This document shows, one piece after another, positions 12,951-25,509 of a DNA stretch of 64,000 nucleotides. A program made the translations under genes and the position numbers. Positions within the stretch are counted from its first letter, which is position 1; the number at the start of each line of letters is the position of its first letter. Under the pieces are notes generated by a model that made no database searches, was not told where the DNA came from, and saw only the letters and a list, made by a program, of their open reading frames with translations. Source of the DNA: Chrysoperla carnea (Eukaryota > Arthropoda > Insecta > Neuroptera > Chrysopidae); NCBI RefSeq assembly GCF_905475395.1, contig NC_058338.1:69451435-69515434 (forward strand), given 5' to 3'.

Positions 12951-13072
12951 CCAGGACTTTTTCATCTGAAGATTAAAAAAAGATCAGCTAGATGGCAACA
13001 CTGGGGGGGGATACAAATATATCCCGCCATCTTGAGGATCTTTTTTTAATCTTCGAGGAAAAAGGCTAATTA
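12951..13072. repeat. Palindromic MITE, copy 2 (inverted relative to copy 1)
   Basis: GAAGATTAAAAAAAGATC..CTAGATGGCA and its inverse end in AAAGGCTAAT at 13070. Its loop is the reverse complement of copy 1's loop (CTGGGGGGGGATACAAATA against TATTTGTACCCTCCCCCCTAG). The 115 bases between copies are plain AT-rich DNA. Confidence 0.85.
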
Positions 13073-13079
13073 GATTCAA

Positions 13080-14300
13080 GTAGTAAGCTAGAGAACACCT
13101 ATTTTATTTTACTTATTTCTTGTTGGAGGGTGTTAAATCATTTTGTAGTAAAATAGGAACATTTTTAAAACTTTTTTTTAATCATTTGATAAAATTCTGG
13201 AACAAAAAGTTATCTGTGCACAAAATACGAGAAAAAATTTTTGATAAAACTCAGTATTAAAGGAAAATTTGACCGAAATAATACAAAAATCGCTTTTATT
13301 TAATAATATGGATGCAATTTATGAGATATCTTTCAAAATCTCTCACGAAAATCGGTTTATCAGGTTGAATTCAGTCAATGAAAAAAAGGTACTTGTCTAA
13401 CAGTCAAATTAAAAGATTTTTTGTAATTTTTGGGTTTAAATTCTTGAAAATTGAAATACCTAGACTAAAAGTTTTTAGATATTTTGTAATTTTTTAAGAC
13501 CTATAGTCATATTTAAGAGCTTTTAAATTGAATAGGGTAAAATTAAAAATTTTCTATTTATGGAAACATTTAGGAGATATTTTATGATGAAGAAAAAACA
13601 GAAATAAATTAATTTGAACAATATATTTTAAAATTTGACTTGTTTTATAATATTTTTAAGTACATGAATAAATGAAATTTAAATATAAAAATCAGTTTTT
13701 ATAAAGGAATAAAACAAATATTTGAGCAAAGTTTCAATTTTTATTGCTTACAAATATATAATAATTATTGATCTTTAATTATAATCAATAAATCAATCAT
13801 ACAATAACCTAACTATAAACTTTACAAATATGCTTATTAATAATATTTATAGTTTTATATTTATTTATAATATTATTTATAATTTTTTAATTAAATAAAT
13901 AGAAAGGAACAATTTTATTTACATTTATTATAAACTTTAGTTTTTTGAAATTCAAGTACAATTTGTTGTTCCAATATTGCGATTAATAATACCTTTTTCG
14001 GTATATTTATGTTAATATTTTAATTTGTATTTATTAGTGCCTATAAATGTTCGATTAAGCCAAGTTTTACGATCGATTGTTACGGTAAGAAACGGTAAGT
14101 AAGAAATATTTTGTCATTATTGCAGTTTTTTGTTATCAATTCATACTACAATGTATCAAATTTCCCTTCAAATTAACTGTTAATTTTGATTCTGATATCA
14201 AGGTGAAAAAAATCAATTTGTTGTTGCTATTTTTCATCTATCGATCGCAGCCGCCATATTAAATACACGGAGAAAGTAAATAGTAAGAACATATATATTA
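13080..14300. other. AT-rich intergenic stretch
   Basis: No coding, RNA or bounded mobile feature was seen. The sequence is dominated by A/T runs. Likewise 11599-12710, after the second gene, shows only AT-rich DNA with its likely polyadenylation region. Confidence 0.4.
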
Positions 14301-14308
14301 TATAAGGA

Positions 14309-14562
14309 CGTGAAACTCGAGTGAAGAGGGCAGCAGGAAAAAAGGCGCCTATCTGGACGAGGTCTAGTCCTCGGTTGTTGCGTACTTTGCACTGCACATC
14401 AGGCTATTTTTTGTTTTCAATTTTTTGTCTTTTGTTTTGATTCTTTCTTAGACAGTCTGATACGCAGTACAAATGTACGCAACAACCGATGGCTAGACCC
14501 GGCCTAAATAGGAGCCGTAAATTAAACCACGGGCGCTTATAACTCGGCATAGGAGTTTCACG
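14309..14562. repeat. Foldback MITE with about 110-base inverted ends
   Basis: CGTGAAACTC at 14309 is matched by GAGTTTCACG ending at 14562. Inside, CGGTTGTTGCGTAC and GTACGCAACAACCG, plus GGTCTAG and CTAGACC, continue the inverted match. The centre is a T-rich loop. TA-rich bases flank both ends, suggesting a TA-type target. Confidence 0.8.
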
Positions 14563-14569
14563 TTATATA

Positions 14570-16368
14570 TATGAGTTCTTGGTAAAGAGGTTTTTACAGA
14601 GCAATTTTTAATTATCCGTTTAAAAAAAATGCGAAGAGCTTTAATTTGTTGTATGCAAATTTTTCTAACAATAATGATCGGTAGAAAAGGTTTTTTTTAC
14701 AAACGAATATCGATGTTATCTATTTTCATTTTTAAACTATAAACCTATATTATATAGACTGTCAATACTGTTGTAAGCAAATGTTCCAAATACTAAAGAA
14801 TACAGAGAATACAGATACCTACACATCTGTATTCTTTGCTGATACGTAGGCACCGTAGACCGAAAATATTTAGACCATAGCCAATCAGAGAGACTTTTAA
14901 ATATTTAATAACATTTAGAATTCACGAATATTCTACGAATATAAGTAGTGATATTCTTGATAAAACGGGCCATTTCTGAATATTAAATTAGTGATCTATA
15001 TTTAATATAAGTCTCTAGATTTTTCTTTTAAACAACGATCTATTAGATGCAGTCTGTTCTTCAAAAAAGGGTAAATTATGCTCGATGTAGTGGTATAATA
15101 TGGATTTATGACGGAGGAATAATTGAAATCGTTGGAGATATTAATTGCGATAACATTCCATATTTGGGAATTTTTTTTTTATATAAAGAAATAGCCGAAT
15201 TAAAAATGTTAAATCTGTTAAGGCACTTTTGTTATATTAACTTCTTCTAGTTTTCAGTACCGATTGATTATTTAATTAACTTTGATTAAGATTGATTAAA
15301 CAAAATAAAACAATTTATTTTTTAATTCGTACCATTTTGATTATTAATTTATAACGTCTTGCATTAACCAATACAGTTATACGATTATTTGCATTGTGAT
15401 ATTGAACTGACATTCTACCGTTAAATAAACAACACTCTTAATTAAATTTACGTTTGTACTTTTGGCATATTTTATTAATTGTTTAATACAATTTTTATTT
15501 TTCAATTTAATTTTTATTTAACACAAATCACTAAATCAAGTCAGATAGAAGGACCGTTGTAGATTTACTAGGTAAATATTGATATTTATTTTACGACCTT
15601 ATACCTCGATTTAAATATGATCGCATTTATTTTATTGATAATAATTATTAATTTATTGATTTTCATAGATAGTAAATACTAATTTATGTGAACTTAGAAT
15701 GAATGCGTATAGTTCTTTTAAAGCCGCTTAATATGGATTGAGCTAGCACGAGTTAAATTGCATATTCCCGCCTTGTTTATAGCAAGTAAAAATGCCATTA
15801 CCAAACAAAATTATTGGTTTTTATTACTTTTTTTTTTTTTTTGATTCACCATTGAAATAAAATAAACTCTTTTCCTCTCTTCTTCTTTTATTCTTATTTC
15901 TATTCTATTCTTATGTCTCCGTAATAATCTTTTATTCTTATTCCTTTGATTATATTCGTTTTGGAGTGCTTTAATAAATTAATTCGAAAAAAATAATCAA
16001 GTTTGAAATAATTGAAAAATTAATGAATCTTTATTCCTCATGGAAAAATGTATATTTATTTTTGAGACCTGTAAGCACCCGAAACGAGTGGAGACTGCGA
16101 ACAATTTTTTTTTTTTTTAAATTATAAGCACTTTCAACATGTAAGAAGATACGATTTTTAAATATTTTTAAATAATAAATTTTGATTTTGTACTTTTATA
16201 TTTTTTTTAAACGATATAAAACAAAAATTTAATTAATTAATTAAATTAATTAAAAAGTTGCCCTAAATAATATAATACTAAAAAGTTAATTTTGGTTTAT
16301 ATTATATAATTAATTAGTTTTTATTAATAATAAAACAAATTAAAAAAAATAAAAATAATAATCACGGA
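14570..16368. other. AT-rich region downstream of the SAM-domain gene
   Basis: It would carry the 3' untranslated region of the minus-strand SAM gene at its right side, with several reverse AATAAA-type signals and T-tracts such as 15828-15842. The 15047-15250 frame lacks any recognisable domain and looks like chance. No other feature. Confidence 0.4.
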
Positions 16369-16692
16369 TCACGTATTATTACTAGCAGGGCGTTTAACAT
16401 CTGTTGGTTTTGGTGAACTGATTTGTTGTTTAATTTGTGTAGAGTTTTGTTCCAAATTATTTTGATGATTTTGTTGATTTGAATTTGATGATGTGGTGAC
16501 GGTGACCGTATTGGTGGTGTTTGTATTATGACAATGACTACAATGTAAACATAATGCACACGAACCCATTTTTCTTAATAATAATGCTTTTAATTTTAAT
16601 GCTGGTCCTAATTTCATATTCATTGTATTTGTTAAATGATCTTCGGTTAGTAATGGTAAACCAGCACCATCGATTCGTTGATCTCGAAAATT
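16369..16692 (-). CDS. SAM-domain protein, last coding exon (partial)
   Basis: This minus-strand exon begins after a pyrimidine-rich acceptor (TTTTTGTTACAG) and runs 107 codons to a stop. The first about 45 residues are the second half of a sterile alpha motif: NFRDQRIDGAGLPLLTEDHL followed by MKLGPALKLKALL, the typical KLGPALK helix of the polyhomeotic/Scm/L(3)mbt-type SAM group that makes head-to-tail or partner contacts. A cysteine cluster, CALCLHCSHC, follows directly, spaced like a small metal or acylation site; its role is unknown. The tail is Asn/Gln/Thr-rich and probably disordered. The first SAM helices must be on an upstream exon at higher coordinates, which I could not find; introns here must be long. 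No particular orthologue is assigned. The SAM assignment is secure, the gene identity open. Confidence 0.85.
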   Translation of the reverse strand, partial: NFRDQRIDGAGLPLLTEDHLTNTMNMKLGPALKLKALLLRKMGSCALCLHCSHCHNTNTTNTVTVTTSSNSNQQNHQNNLEQNSTQIKQQISSPKPTDVKRPASNNT

Positions 16693-16818
16693 CTGTAACA
16701 AAAAGAAATAAATATTTTTAATTTTTTGTATTTTTATTATAAATATTAAAATTTATATTACTTGGAGAGGTAAAATGTCCAGAAAATAAAATTAAAAGTA
16801 GTTAATAAAAAAGCTTAA

Positions 16819-17086
16819 GGTAGTATACGAGTCCAAGGCAAGTTTAGACTTGTGGTTGAAATTTTTTGTACCTTCCACTTTGATGATGAATTTTGTAATA
16901 ACTTCATGAATGTAGACGAAAAATAAAAATATAATTTTTCGATATCTGCCCTGGTTATCGGAATATTGAAAAAATTTTATTCTTACTTTTCGTCTTATAT
17001 TGCCAAGTTATAACATAATTCACCATTATAATAAAAAAAAAAATATATATTTAAAATTTTGGTTCCCTCTTTCGTGCCATACACCC
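16819..17086 (-). repeat. TTAA-flanked palindromic element, family B, copy 1
   Basis: The element lies between TTAA at 16815-16818 and TTAA at 17087-17090. It contains the family core (AACTTCATGAATGTAGACGA, TTTTCGATATCTGCC, TTACTTTTCGTCTTATATTG), inverted relative to the copies further right. The same core sequence occurs on both sides of the centre, so the element folds on itself. TTAA target use is the habit of piggyBac-like transposases. Confidence 0.75.
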
Positions 17087-18269
17087 TTAATTAGTCGGGC
17101 ACAATGGGTATTTTTTTTTCTGTTTCAAATTATTTATTAATAATAATTTGGTCATTATTAGTTTTTGTATTACCAAGAAATTTTTGTACAACTTTGAATT
17201 TTTAGGTTCAGTCCTATCTTCCAACATAAAAACACTTTAGACGATATCTTGATGAAATTTTAAATAAAATTACTTTCAAATTTCTTATTTCTTTCAAAAT
17301 TTTGCCAACTTTAAAATTTTAACCTTGAGTCTTTCGAATCTAAGCCTGAAATTTGAAACCATTGAAAGATTTTTTGGAAATAATAAACGAATTGCAGATA
17401 ATTTTTTTTAAATATTTTAATACAAAATTTATTTTCAATATTAATTTAATACATTTTGTAAGATCAGCAATTTTAAAAAATAATCCCGGGGTTAGCCGAT
17501 TTAATCCCGCTCTTACTATCTTGGATTCACATCTGAATCTAAGATTAAAATTTTAAAAATTGTTGAAAAATTTACAGATAATTCTTTTCTTATTGAAGTT
17601 AAGGAGGGATAACGTACACCAAGCACCTGAGAGTGGTTGTGAAATCTCCGAAAATTGCTGCTTTAAAAATCGTTTTAAGAAAACATTATAAAAATCATTT
17701 TCGTGTCCTTTAAGGCATATAAATTATAATTGCCAACATAATTTGCCGTTGCTACTATCGCGCCAGATATTATTCTAATAATTCAAAGAGAAGTTTTCAA
17801 ATTTTTTGAGTGTGGCTGTAACTTATATTACGATTTAGTTTTATTTAAAAAACGTAAGTAATTGTAATTTGTCAGGCAAAAATTCAGTTGTTTTACTAGC
17901 GCACATCTAGCGTTAAACTACCTAATTTCAATAAGAAAAGAAATATTCGAAATTCAGCTGTCTTTAAACAAATTCTCGAAAAAGTTACCAGAAATTATAT
18001 CATTCTAAATGAAAGTAAGATTAGAAAGATTGAATCATTATCATTATCTTTTTGATTTTTAATTAGAAAGAATATTATTTAAATAAAAATAAAAATGAAA
18101 TAAATAATAAATTTTGTTTATAACATTCAATTCGATATAAAAATGATAATTTTATATTTCAATTTTTAATCGTCTTATAAAGTAATAAACTTTTCTATAT
18201 AAGTAATAATTTCTTTTTATTATGAATACGAAAATCAATTGAATAACAATAGATAGTTTTGTTATTTTA

Positions 18270-18390
18270 TTATTGGATAGAATATTGTAAGTACTGGGGG
18301 GCACGCTTGAGACGTGTGACTGTCGACCCGCCTGGGGCCGCCTCCCTTTCTTGCGTGACTTGTTGTTGTTGTTGTCGGGGGCTACCTAAA
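18270..18390 (-). CDS. Possible minus-strand exon in a GC-rich island
   Basis: The island at about 18295-18390 is far more GC-rich than its surroundings. On the minus strand an acceptor-like CTTGTTCAG at 18391-18399 opens a frame reading LGSPRQQQQQVTQEREAAPG and on to a stop at 18270-18272, about 39 residues. Glutamine runs and charged residues look like low-complexity insect coding sequence, and the strand matches the SAM exon 1.6 kb downstream. The opposite strand is also open here (a cysteine run), and the only internal donor is a weak GTACTT. It could be an alternative last exon, a noncoding exon or chance. Confidence 0.25.
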
Positions 18391-18544
18391 CTGAACAAGT
18401 GAACTTACCATATTATTATTAGAGAATGTATTATAATACTTCATATACAAATCACTGGTTCAAACCAAATTAAAATATAAGTAAGTCTGTGATGGAATCA
18501 AAGTTCGACACGACATTAATACAATTTTTTTGTAATATGGTTTT

Positions 18545-18745
18545 TGTACTATGTAATATATCAAGGTTACTAAGTTTAGTCCCAAGTTTGTTACGCTTAA
18601 AAATTTAATGCTTTGAATAAGATTTTGGTATAGATATTCGTAGTCACCTAAGTAATAAATTTCCGGCTGTCCGTTTGTCTGTCCATCTGCCATCACGATA
18701 ACTCAAAAACGAAAAGAGATATCAATCATCAAGGTGAAATTTTTT
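18545..18745 (-). repeat. Dispersed repeat, probable non-LTR 3' region (copy 2)
   Basis: Reverse-strand relative of 330-605: it shares AGTTTAGTCCCAAGTTTGT..ACGCTTAA and ATCACGATAACTCAAAAACG. To its right (18750-19500) lies AT-rich sequence with two ATGACGTCAC/GTGACGTCAC stretches but no recognisable gene. Confidence 0.6.
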
Positions 18746-19735
18746 AAATTCATATAACATCCAATGAAACTCTCTGCTCTGCCAACGTGGTGTCTCTGTC
18801 TAACGTGATGATCTGTCTCTATCTTGCTCGACTTTAATTTGTATAATGAAATCGATTTTTTATATTTGATGACGTCACTAAAATCGGAAAAAATCGACAT
18901 GCTCTCCTTGATGATGTTACGAAAATAATAAAAATTAATTTTACTTTAAAAAGGCACTTTTCACCTTGATGAGTAGAAAAAAATTAAAACTTTTAGTTTA
19001 AATTTAAAGAAATATATAATATATAGCCTTCTTTATTATTATAAGTACCTATATATATTTTTAAAAAAAAATCGCCGATTTTGCCATCATATTTACCCTG
19101 TATTCGACAAAAAAGTGTTTTATTATTATTTTTTATTATTTATATAAATTTGACAACCAGTTATCAGAGCAACCATTTTTGAAAAACGTAAAGCTGAGAA
19201 AAACGCATTAAAAAAAAATACATATACAATATGTATACCTATAGGAACAACTCAAAAAAATTTTTTATTTCTGAAATTTAGGGAAATATTCCTAAGGTTT
19301 AACGGAACCTACTTATGTAGAAAAAAAAAAATTAATAAAAAAAAATCTCAAGGTGAAAAGTTCTCTTAAACGAAAATTTCGTCGAAAAATTTTAACAAAC
19401 CAAGTTTGGCTAACTGTTTTAGAGAAAATCGACTATTTATACTTGGTGACGTCACCAAAACCCATAGAATCTGATTTGTTTGTACGCACAATTTTGTCCA
19501 ATTTGAATACACCAAGTATGTGTGTTTGTTTTGGTCATAATTTTTGTTAAATTTATATTCTTGTTCGATGTATAGTTAAACAAATTGTTTTTTAATAGAT
19601 AACCAGGATGTATTATATCAAATTTTGTATTTTCTTAAGTTGAATATTCTTACAAAACGATTTCGTGATGATCATAACTGAATAGCTGATCAATAAAATA
19701 AAAACGTATTAAACATAACAAACGTAGAGGCAGAT

Positions 19736-19797
19736 TCGTGCGGCCTCTGTGCCAGTGGCTGTTGCAGCATTCCATTCTAACCTTCAATTAATAAACA
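19736..19797 (-). other. GC-rich island, possible minus-strand exon
   Basis: A 60-base island of raised GC in AT-rich DNA. The minus strand after GGTTAG is open and reads GMLQQPLAQRPHESASTFVM. The acceptor lacks a pyrimidine tract and no good donor follows. Short inverted bases (agaggc..gcctct) are also present. A coding exon of the SAM gene is possible but weakly supported. Confidence 0.2.
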
Positions 19798-20098
19798 ATC
19801 TATACATATATATATTATATACCATACATATATGATGGTACTATGGTAGTATGTAGATGTACGTATGTATATGTTATATCTATATAATTCAAAGAGATAG
19901 CAACGAGTGTATAAACCTATAAATAACCCGACAGGATATGAATGCCTGCCTATGCCCTGTTAGGTACAACTTACACAATACTTACCTGTGTACTGTACTG
20001 TGTAGGGTAAAGTATTGAACCTTGAGGGCATTCTACCTTCAATCACGCATCAGTTTCTTGAAAAGTAAAGATATCAATTTAATAGTAACTAGCTGTGA

Positions 20099-20560
20099 AC
20101 TATCCGTTGCTGGTAAACATCGCCACTTTCACCCCTCTACCATATCCCCTTGCGTAAGGGTTACAGTTTTGTAATGTAGACGTCATGGTCTTTTATTTGA
20201 TACCCCACTTGGGTATTGTTGAAAATATTCTATTATTCATCCCCACTTTCTCGCTCCACCTTTCCACTCCTCAAAGGTTAAAAATAGATAAAATCAATCC
20301 TTAAAGCTGATTGTATATTTTGTCAATATTTGAGTTTATTCCATGCACAACTTTTTAAGTTTTTGAAGCACATCCCTTTCAATCCCTTACTCTACTATAT
20401 TATGCATGTATTTATTATACATAAAAACCTTTCTCCTGAATCACTCTATCTATTAGAAAATCCACATCAAAATCCGTTTCGTAGTTTTAAAGATCTGAGC
20501 ATACATAGGGATTAGGAACAGACAGACGGAACGACTTTGTTTTATACTATGTATTGATTA
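20099..20560 (-). repeat. Helitron-like non-autonomous element
   Basis: The left edge CTAGCTGTGAACTATCCG gives, on the minus strand, a 3' end in ..ACAGCTAG/T, as Helitron copies do. Inside are TATTTGATACCCCACTTGGG and CACTTTCTCGCTCCACC, shared inverted with the copy at 58195-58705. The other side carries GTTTTAAAGATCTGAGCATA and CTTTGTTTTATACTATGTA, a common arthropod repeat ending. Confidence 0.6.
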
Positions 20561-20569
20561 TATGAAGGC

Positions 20570-22450
20570 AAAGACTGCTCGTATCTGGGACAGAAACTAC
20601 ATGAAGACAAAGTTAACTTACCAAAGAATAAACAACTGAGAGAATGGTTGTAAAATCTGTTTTTGTTATCAAGTAAAATAAAAATATTATTATATAGTGA
20701 AAAATGTAAAATATTTTGGATTTACCGTAAAGTTCAAAATAACACACTGTGAAATTAATTGAATCACATCAACGTATTTTATCAGTGATCAATGATCATC
20801 GGTAGTCACATATCTGTATTCTAGAGTGAATTTTAAAGAGGACATGTGCTTTTAGAAACAATTGGTGGAGATGATTAAAAGTATACAATGACGTGATCTA
20901 TGGTGCATTATGGTATTTTACCTTGGATTAAAAAAATAAAAAATTAATAAAATATTAAAATGGCTTAAAAAACATGTCAGTTGTTATCCAAGATACAATA
21001 CTCTCCCATAGCAGCAGCTCTAGTAGATATATTATATAGGCTTAATAAAAACGTGAAGTAATTTATGATTTATAATTAACTCTTTCATTTAATTAATCTA
21101 AAACTTTTTAAAACAATATCTTAATCAAAATAATAACGTATTTTGAATGAATGACTTTTTTTTATTCATAATTATAAATGATGTAAAGGTTTACCAATCA
21201 AGGTTTCAAGTGGTGCACACTGCATATTTTAATGTAGGCGTTAAATACTCTTGAATCAGGTATTATGTAAGATAGTTAATGATTTTTAAGTCCAAATTAA
21301 TTTGATCAAATATTGACTGATCTTTGTGTCGAAAAATCGAATCACTGTGCCTAAAAAAGTTGCAAATAAAAAACAGATACCTCTTCAAAATATTAGTTAT
21401 TAGTTCATATCTTTACACTCTGCTAATAATTGATTTAATGGTGGAAGCAACGGGAATTTTATTATAAGGCTGTTATATACAAATTTTTGATTATTGTGAA
21501 ACATTCTTTTGATTGGCATGAAACTTTTATAAAGAATTAAAAAATTCACTCTATTTTATAAAGTGAAGTGGTTTTTCAGATAAGAATGGTAAAAGTTACA
21601 ATGGAATTTCAAGCACTGCGATTATACCCTATCAATTTCAATCTATGTTATACTCTATCAATTTAAAATTCGTTATAGGTATTCATATTTTACCTGTTAA
21701 TTTTCCCAATTTTTATTTTTCACACCCAGGTACAATAGACTAAGAAAAAAAAATTCCTTTACATTATAATGGTGAAAGAAAAATTGCAAAATTTTATTTC
21801 CTTTAAGCGTAGGACTCTCAAACAAAACTACGCTCAAACCAAAGAAAATTTTGCAACTTTTCTTTCCTCATTTTACTATTTTAATCTTTATCTACTCGAG
21901 TTTCGCTTGAGTAAATACAATTTTTCAATTTTCGTGTTTTTTGATTATATTTTTTGTATCTAGCGCATATGTTTGAGGAAAGTTATTGATAACACAATCC
22001 CTGAAAAAATAGCAGAAAGTTTGCAAAAACAGTTTCGAACTTCCTGCCATTTTAAATTTGATTTCTTTGCAAAAAATCAATTTTGTTTAACAAACTTATT
22101 ATTTTTACAGCTAAAATAGTTAATAAAATTTTGGTGGCATGTTTTTAAGTTGAACAACCAGAATAAAAATATAAAAATTTCTATAAAGAGTGTAAAGATA
22201 TTTCCAACCTATAGAGTTTGAGAATGCGGGCCTACAATTTTATTTATTCGGGGTTCTTATTTCATACAATACGCACAAATAGCACACAGATAGAATCTAT
22301 TATGTACTCTATTTACAATTAAAATTTCAATTAAAACTGTAATAAAATAAAGGCATTATAAGTAATTATTAATGAAATATAAAGACGTTTAGACTTGTAC
22401 GTATGCACCCGAAATAAATGCCAACAATAACGAAAATTATTTAAAATATT
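20570..22450. other. AT-rich region without recognised gene
   Basis: Only short chance frames were found. The pair CAATTTCAATCTATGTTATAC/CAATTTAAAATTCGTTATAG near 21630-21680 is a local imperfect duplication. Confidence 0.4.
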
Positions 22451-22484
22451 TTGTCCTTAGGCAGTCTGAACAGGTATTCGTACT

Positions 22485-22770
22485 GTGAGTTTTCTTGGTA
22501 ACGTTTACCATGGTAACGATACACGACTTTACTAATATAATTGTATGGATGGAAATATAATTCTATGGCTTGTATATACGGTTTACATTGAATATTTAAT
22601 AATATTTTTTATCAAATTTAAATAAGTAATTATGTTAATTTACATTAAAAAAATATTATTTATGAAATTTCGTCTCTTATTTTCACAATTTCCAATGCAA
22701 AAAGTTTAATTGTTATTTTTCAACAATTTTAATTTGACATTTATTAATTAATTTACATATAAAAAATTGA
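22485..22770 (+). repeat. Dispersed repeat family G, copy 1
   Basis: GGTAACGATACACGACTTTA, AATTGTATGGATG and TCTTATTTTCACAATTT recur at 42360-42680, and inverted at 61100-61330. The ends are not defined. Confidence 0.65.
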
Positions 22771-23878
22771 AAATTAGTTATAACTGCCACCTTTTTCGCT
22801 AAAATTATCTATTGGAAGCATTGGCGTCGATTTGATTTTTCCTACCATTGATTGTTCATATTATCAAATTGAAATTTAGTGGAGGCTTTGGTAAATATGA
22901 TACATTACTATAGAATAGAAATGAGTAACCTACACGGTAAGAAATGTATGGCGTTTACTACAATGTTTGTATGGTATAGAGACAGATACTATAGTATCTA
23001 TGTTAGCATAAGTAATATTACAGTATTGAAGTATCCACCAGAAGTACTATGGTTATCGCCAACCAGTATGACGCTCGTACTGTATTGAATCGTTCGCCGT
23101 AACTATTGTTAGTGTTACTATTCTCTCAATGATCAAATCAGTATGGCGTTCACACCGATACTGACATAGTGATATCCATAAAAAAATTCTTACGTGTATG
23201 TCTTTATCGATATTAAGCTACCCTTTTATGCGATGAGCTTACGGTCTATTAAAAAACAGCACAACCTTTCAATACATACGAATACTTTCCACCAAGCATT
23301 CGTAAAATACGTAAAGTGGGAAAGCAAATAGAAAACAATCTGGGAAATCCGGTTGTTATAAAGCTATCATATAATCTGGGAAAAATTTCAATAGTTCATT
23401 TTGGCGGCTTGCCACCACTAGTTAAACATATTATTTAGGGAACTGAACAATGGTCCAGTAACCTTACGTAAAATCTAACGAAACGTGTTTTCTCAACAAA
23501 GAAGCCAGTGTATGTGAAAATACATTATTATTTAAAAAAAATATCAAATTGAAAATATTGATCTGATATCAAACTGTATCTGTGTATATCTATCTTTGTA
23601 AGTTTGTAAACTTGTTTTTATCTAAATCTCATTATTTTACGATCTGTATTATAAATATCACCTTGTGTGTTGTTTGTTATCTTAGCTGAGCTGAAGACTT
23701 AGATACCAAAGTTAAGTTCTATACATAGTCCACTTAAAATAGGAAACATTAACAAAGAAAGAAAACATAACAATGCCATTCTATGCCCAAGTTGTAGCTT
23801 TTGAAAAAAGGTGATTTTAGAAAAAGAAAATTTTCATGTTTTTCTCAATTTATACATTGTGTTACATTTATTTTTGTT

Positions 23879-23978
23879 CAATTTGTCCAGTTTTTACATT
23901 CCATGACCCACTAGTTATAAAATTAAAAAATAAACTTTTATAACTAGTGTGCTGTGGAACGAACAACTGGACAAATTG
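23879..23978. repeat. 100-base hairpin MITE with perfect 12-base ends
   Basis: CAATTTGTCCAG at 23879-23890 is the exact inverse of CTGGACAAATTG at 23967-23978. The inner arms (ACTAGTTATAAA and TTTATAACTAGT) also pair. Too small to code; a MITE or hairpin remnant. Confidence 0.8.
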
Positions 23979-25030
23979 ATAATTTAATAGTGTTATGTAT
24001 TCAAATATTTCAACAAACTTGTAATAATTTTGAGTGAAGACTAAAGTAATAGAAAAATTATAAATGCGAATTTTGTCATTCATTTTGCAAAATTAGTATA
24101 TGAGTATAAAAAATATTCTACGCAACTTTTTCTAATAGTTTTATACAATATCTATAACCATCTCTGACGATAGGAAAAATATTAGGAATCGGCCTGTTTG
24201 TCAATTAGTAGTACGCTGAGTTAAAAGTTATGATTTCGGTTAAGAATCTGAAAAAATGGTACCCATTACCTTGTATTACTGTGCAAAATTTCAAATCGAT
24301 ACTTTTATAAATAACGAAAATATGAGGATGTCTTCATCTAAAATAGGACACACTGTATAATTTATTCAGATATTAAAGTTTTATACAAATGTAAATTTTT
24401 AAAAAAATACGGAATACTGGAAAAAAATCAAATACACAGAACGCTAACAAAATTTTACGCTCTACAACTTTGAAACTGGAGAAAAATGCTAGAAAACGCG
24501 GAAAATTGTATTTTTTCCGACAACACTCCTTTTTTTCTGCGTTTATAAAAAGTGTTATATGTATATAAAAGGTCTAAAAATGAAAATGGTATAGACGGCC
24601 TTTTTTACTTCTTTAATTTAGACTTATTTTGAGTGGAGTAGAGATATAATTATGTATGAAAACACGCCTAAACTACAATCCACACTTAACTTGTATACAC
24701 TTTATATTGCATTATAGACCAGATTTCATTTAACAAGTCAATAAATCTTTAAATATCATTAAATTCATTATTTATAAATTGTTACCCATTCTTTTTATAC
24801 GTATATGCATATTTATGTATGCATACAATAATGGTGAATTTATCGATTCTAATTCAGAAATTGATTCATATTCTTGGTAGGTAAAAAGATTAACAGTTCG
24901 ATCTAAAAAAATCAATTATTAATGCTAAATTGATAAGAGGCGTGGTATCACTATTATGGATATTCAATCGTGAAATCATTATATGCTACTTCCAACCATA
25001 ACTCATCATTTATGGAAAAGTGAAACGTAG

Positions 25031-25509
25031 ATAATAAGGTATTCTACTATTTTTGAAAAAGTACTTCAAAATGTTGACTTTGCTAATAAAAAGCCACCAA
25101 AAATTTATTTCGGAAAAATACACCCGCTTTCTTGCCAAAAACTTAAATTAAATTTTAAACCTTTTTTAAACTGTCAAAAATGCGGGCATCCAATTTGATG
25201 ACGTAATATCGGTATCATTATACGACATAACACAAATAAGTTTGACAGATATATTCATAGACAACTGATTATAATAAATATAAATACTTATTATCTATGG
25301 ATATATTATATCCAGCTGTCTACGCTGAACTAACTGATGGTCTATGGTTCATACCGATATGACATCACACCAGGGTCCGCGTTTTAGGTCACGTGATATA
25401 CAGTTTAAAAATTACCATTTTTAATTTTAAAATTATAAAAGAAAAATGTGCTTTTATGACTTTTTTCAAATTTCATAATTTATTTTTGACTAACGATAAT
25501 GCCCTATTG
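25031..25509 (+). repeat. Two-copy DNA element family D, copy 1
   Basis: Nearly collinear with 44155-44679 over its whole length (GTATTCTACTATTTTTGAAA through TTGACTAACGATAATGCCCT). The left end is worn (AAGGTATT) and the right end is GCCCTATTG. There is no coding capacity. It shares TAATATCGGTATCATTA and GTCACGTGATATACAGTTT. Confidence 0.85.

Noticed and set aside
15047-15250. Plus-strand frame of 67 codons beginning at an ATG
   Set aside because: Low-complexity hydrophobic end, no domain, no splice or promoter context; expected by chance in AT-rich DNA.
16362-16559. Second minus-strand frame overlapping the SAM exon
   Set aside because: Shadow of the SAM exon in another frame.
19736-19797. 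microRNA precursor
   Set aside because: Only a 6-base stem (agaggc/gcctct) is visible, too short for a precursor hairpin.
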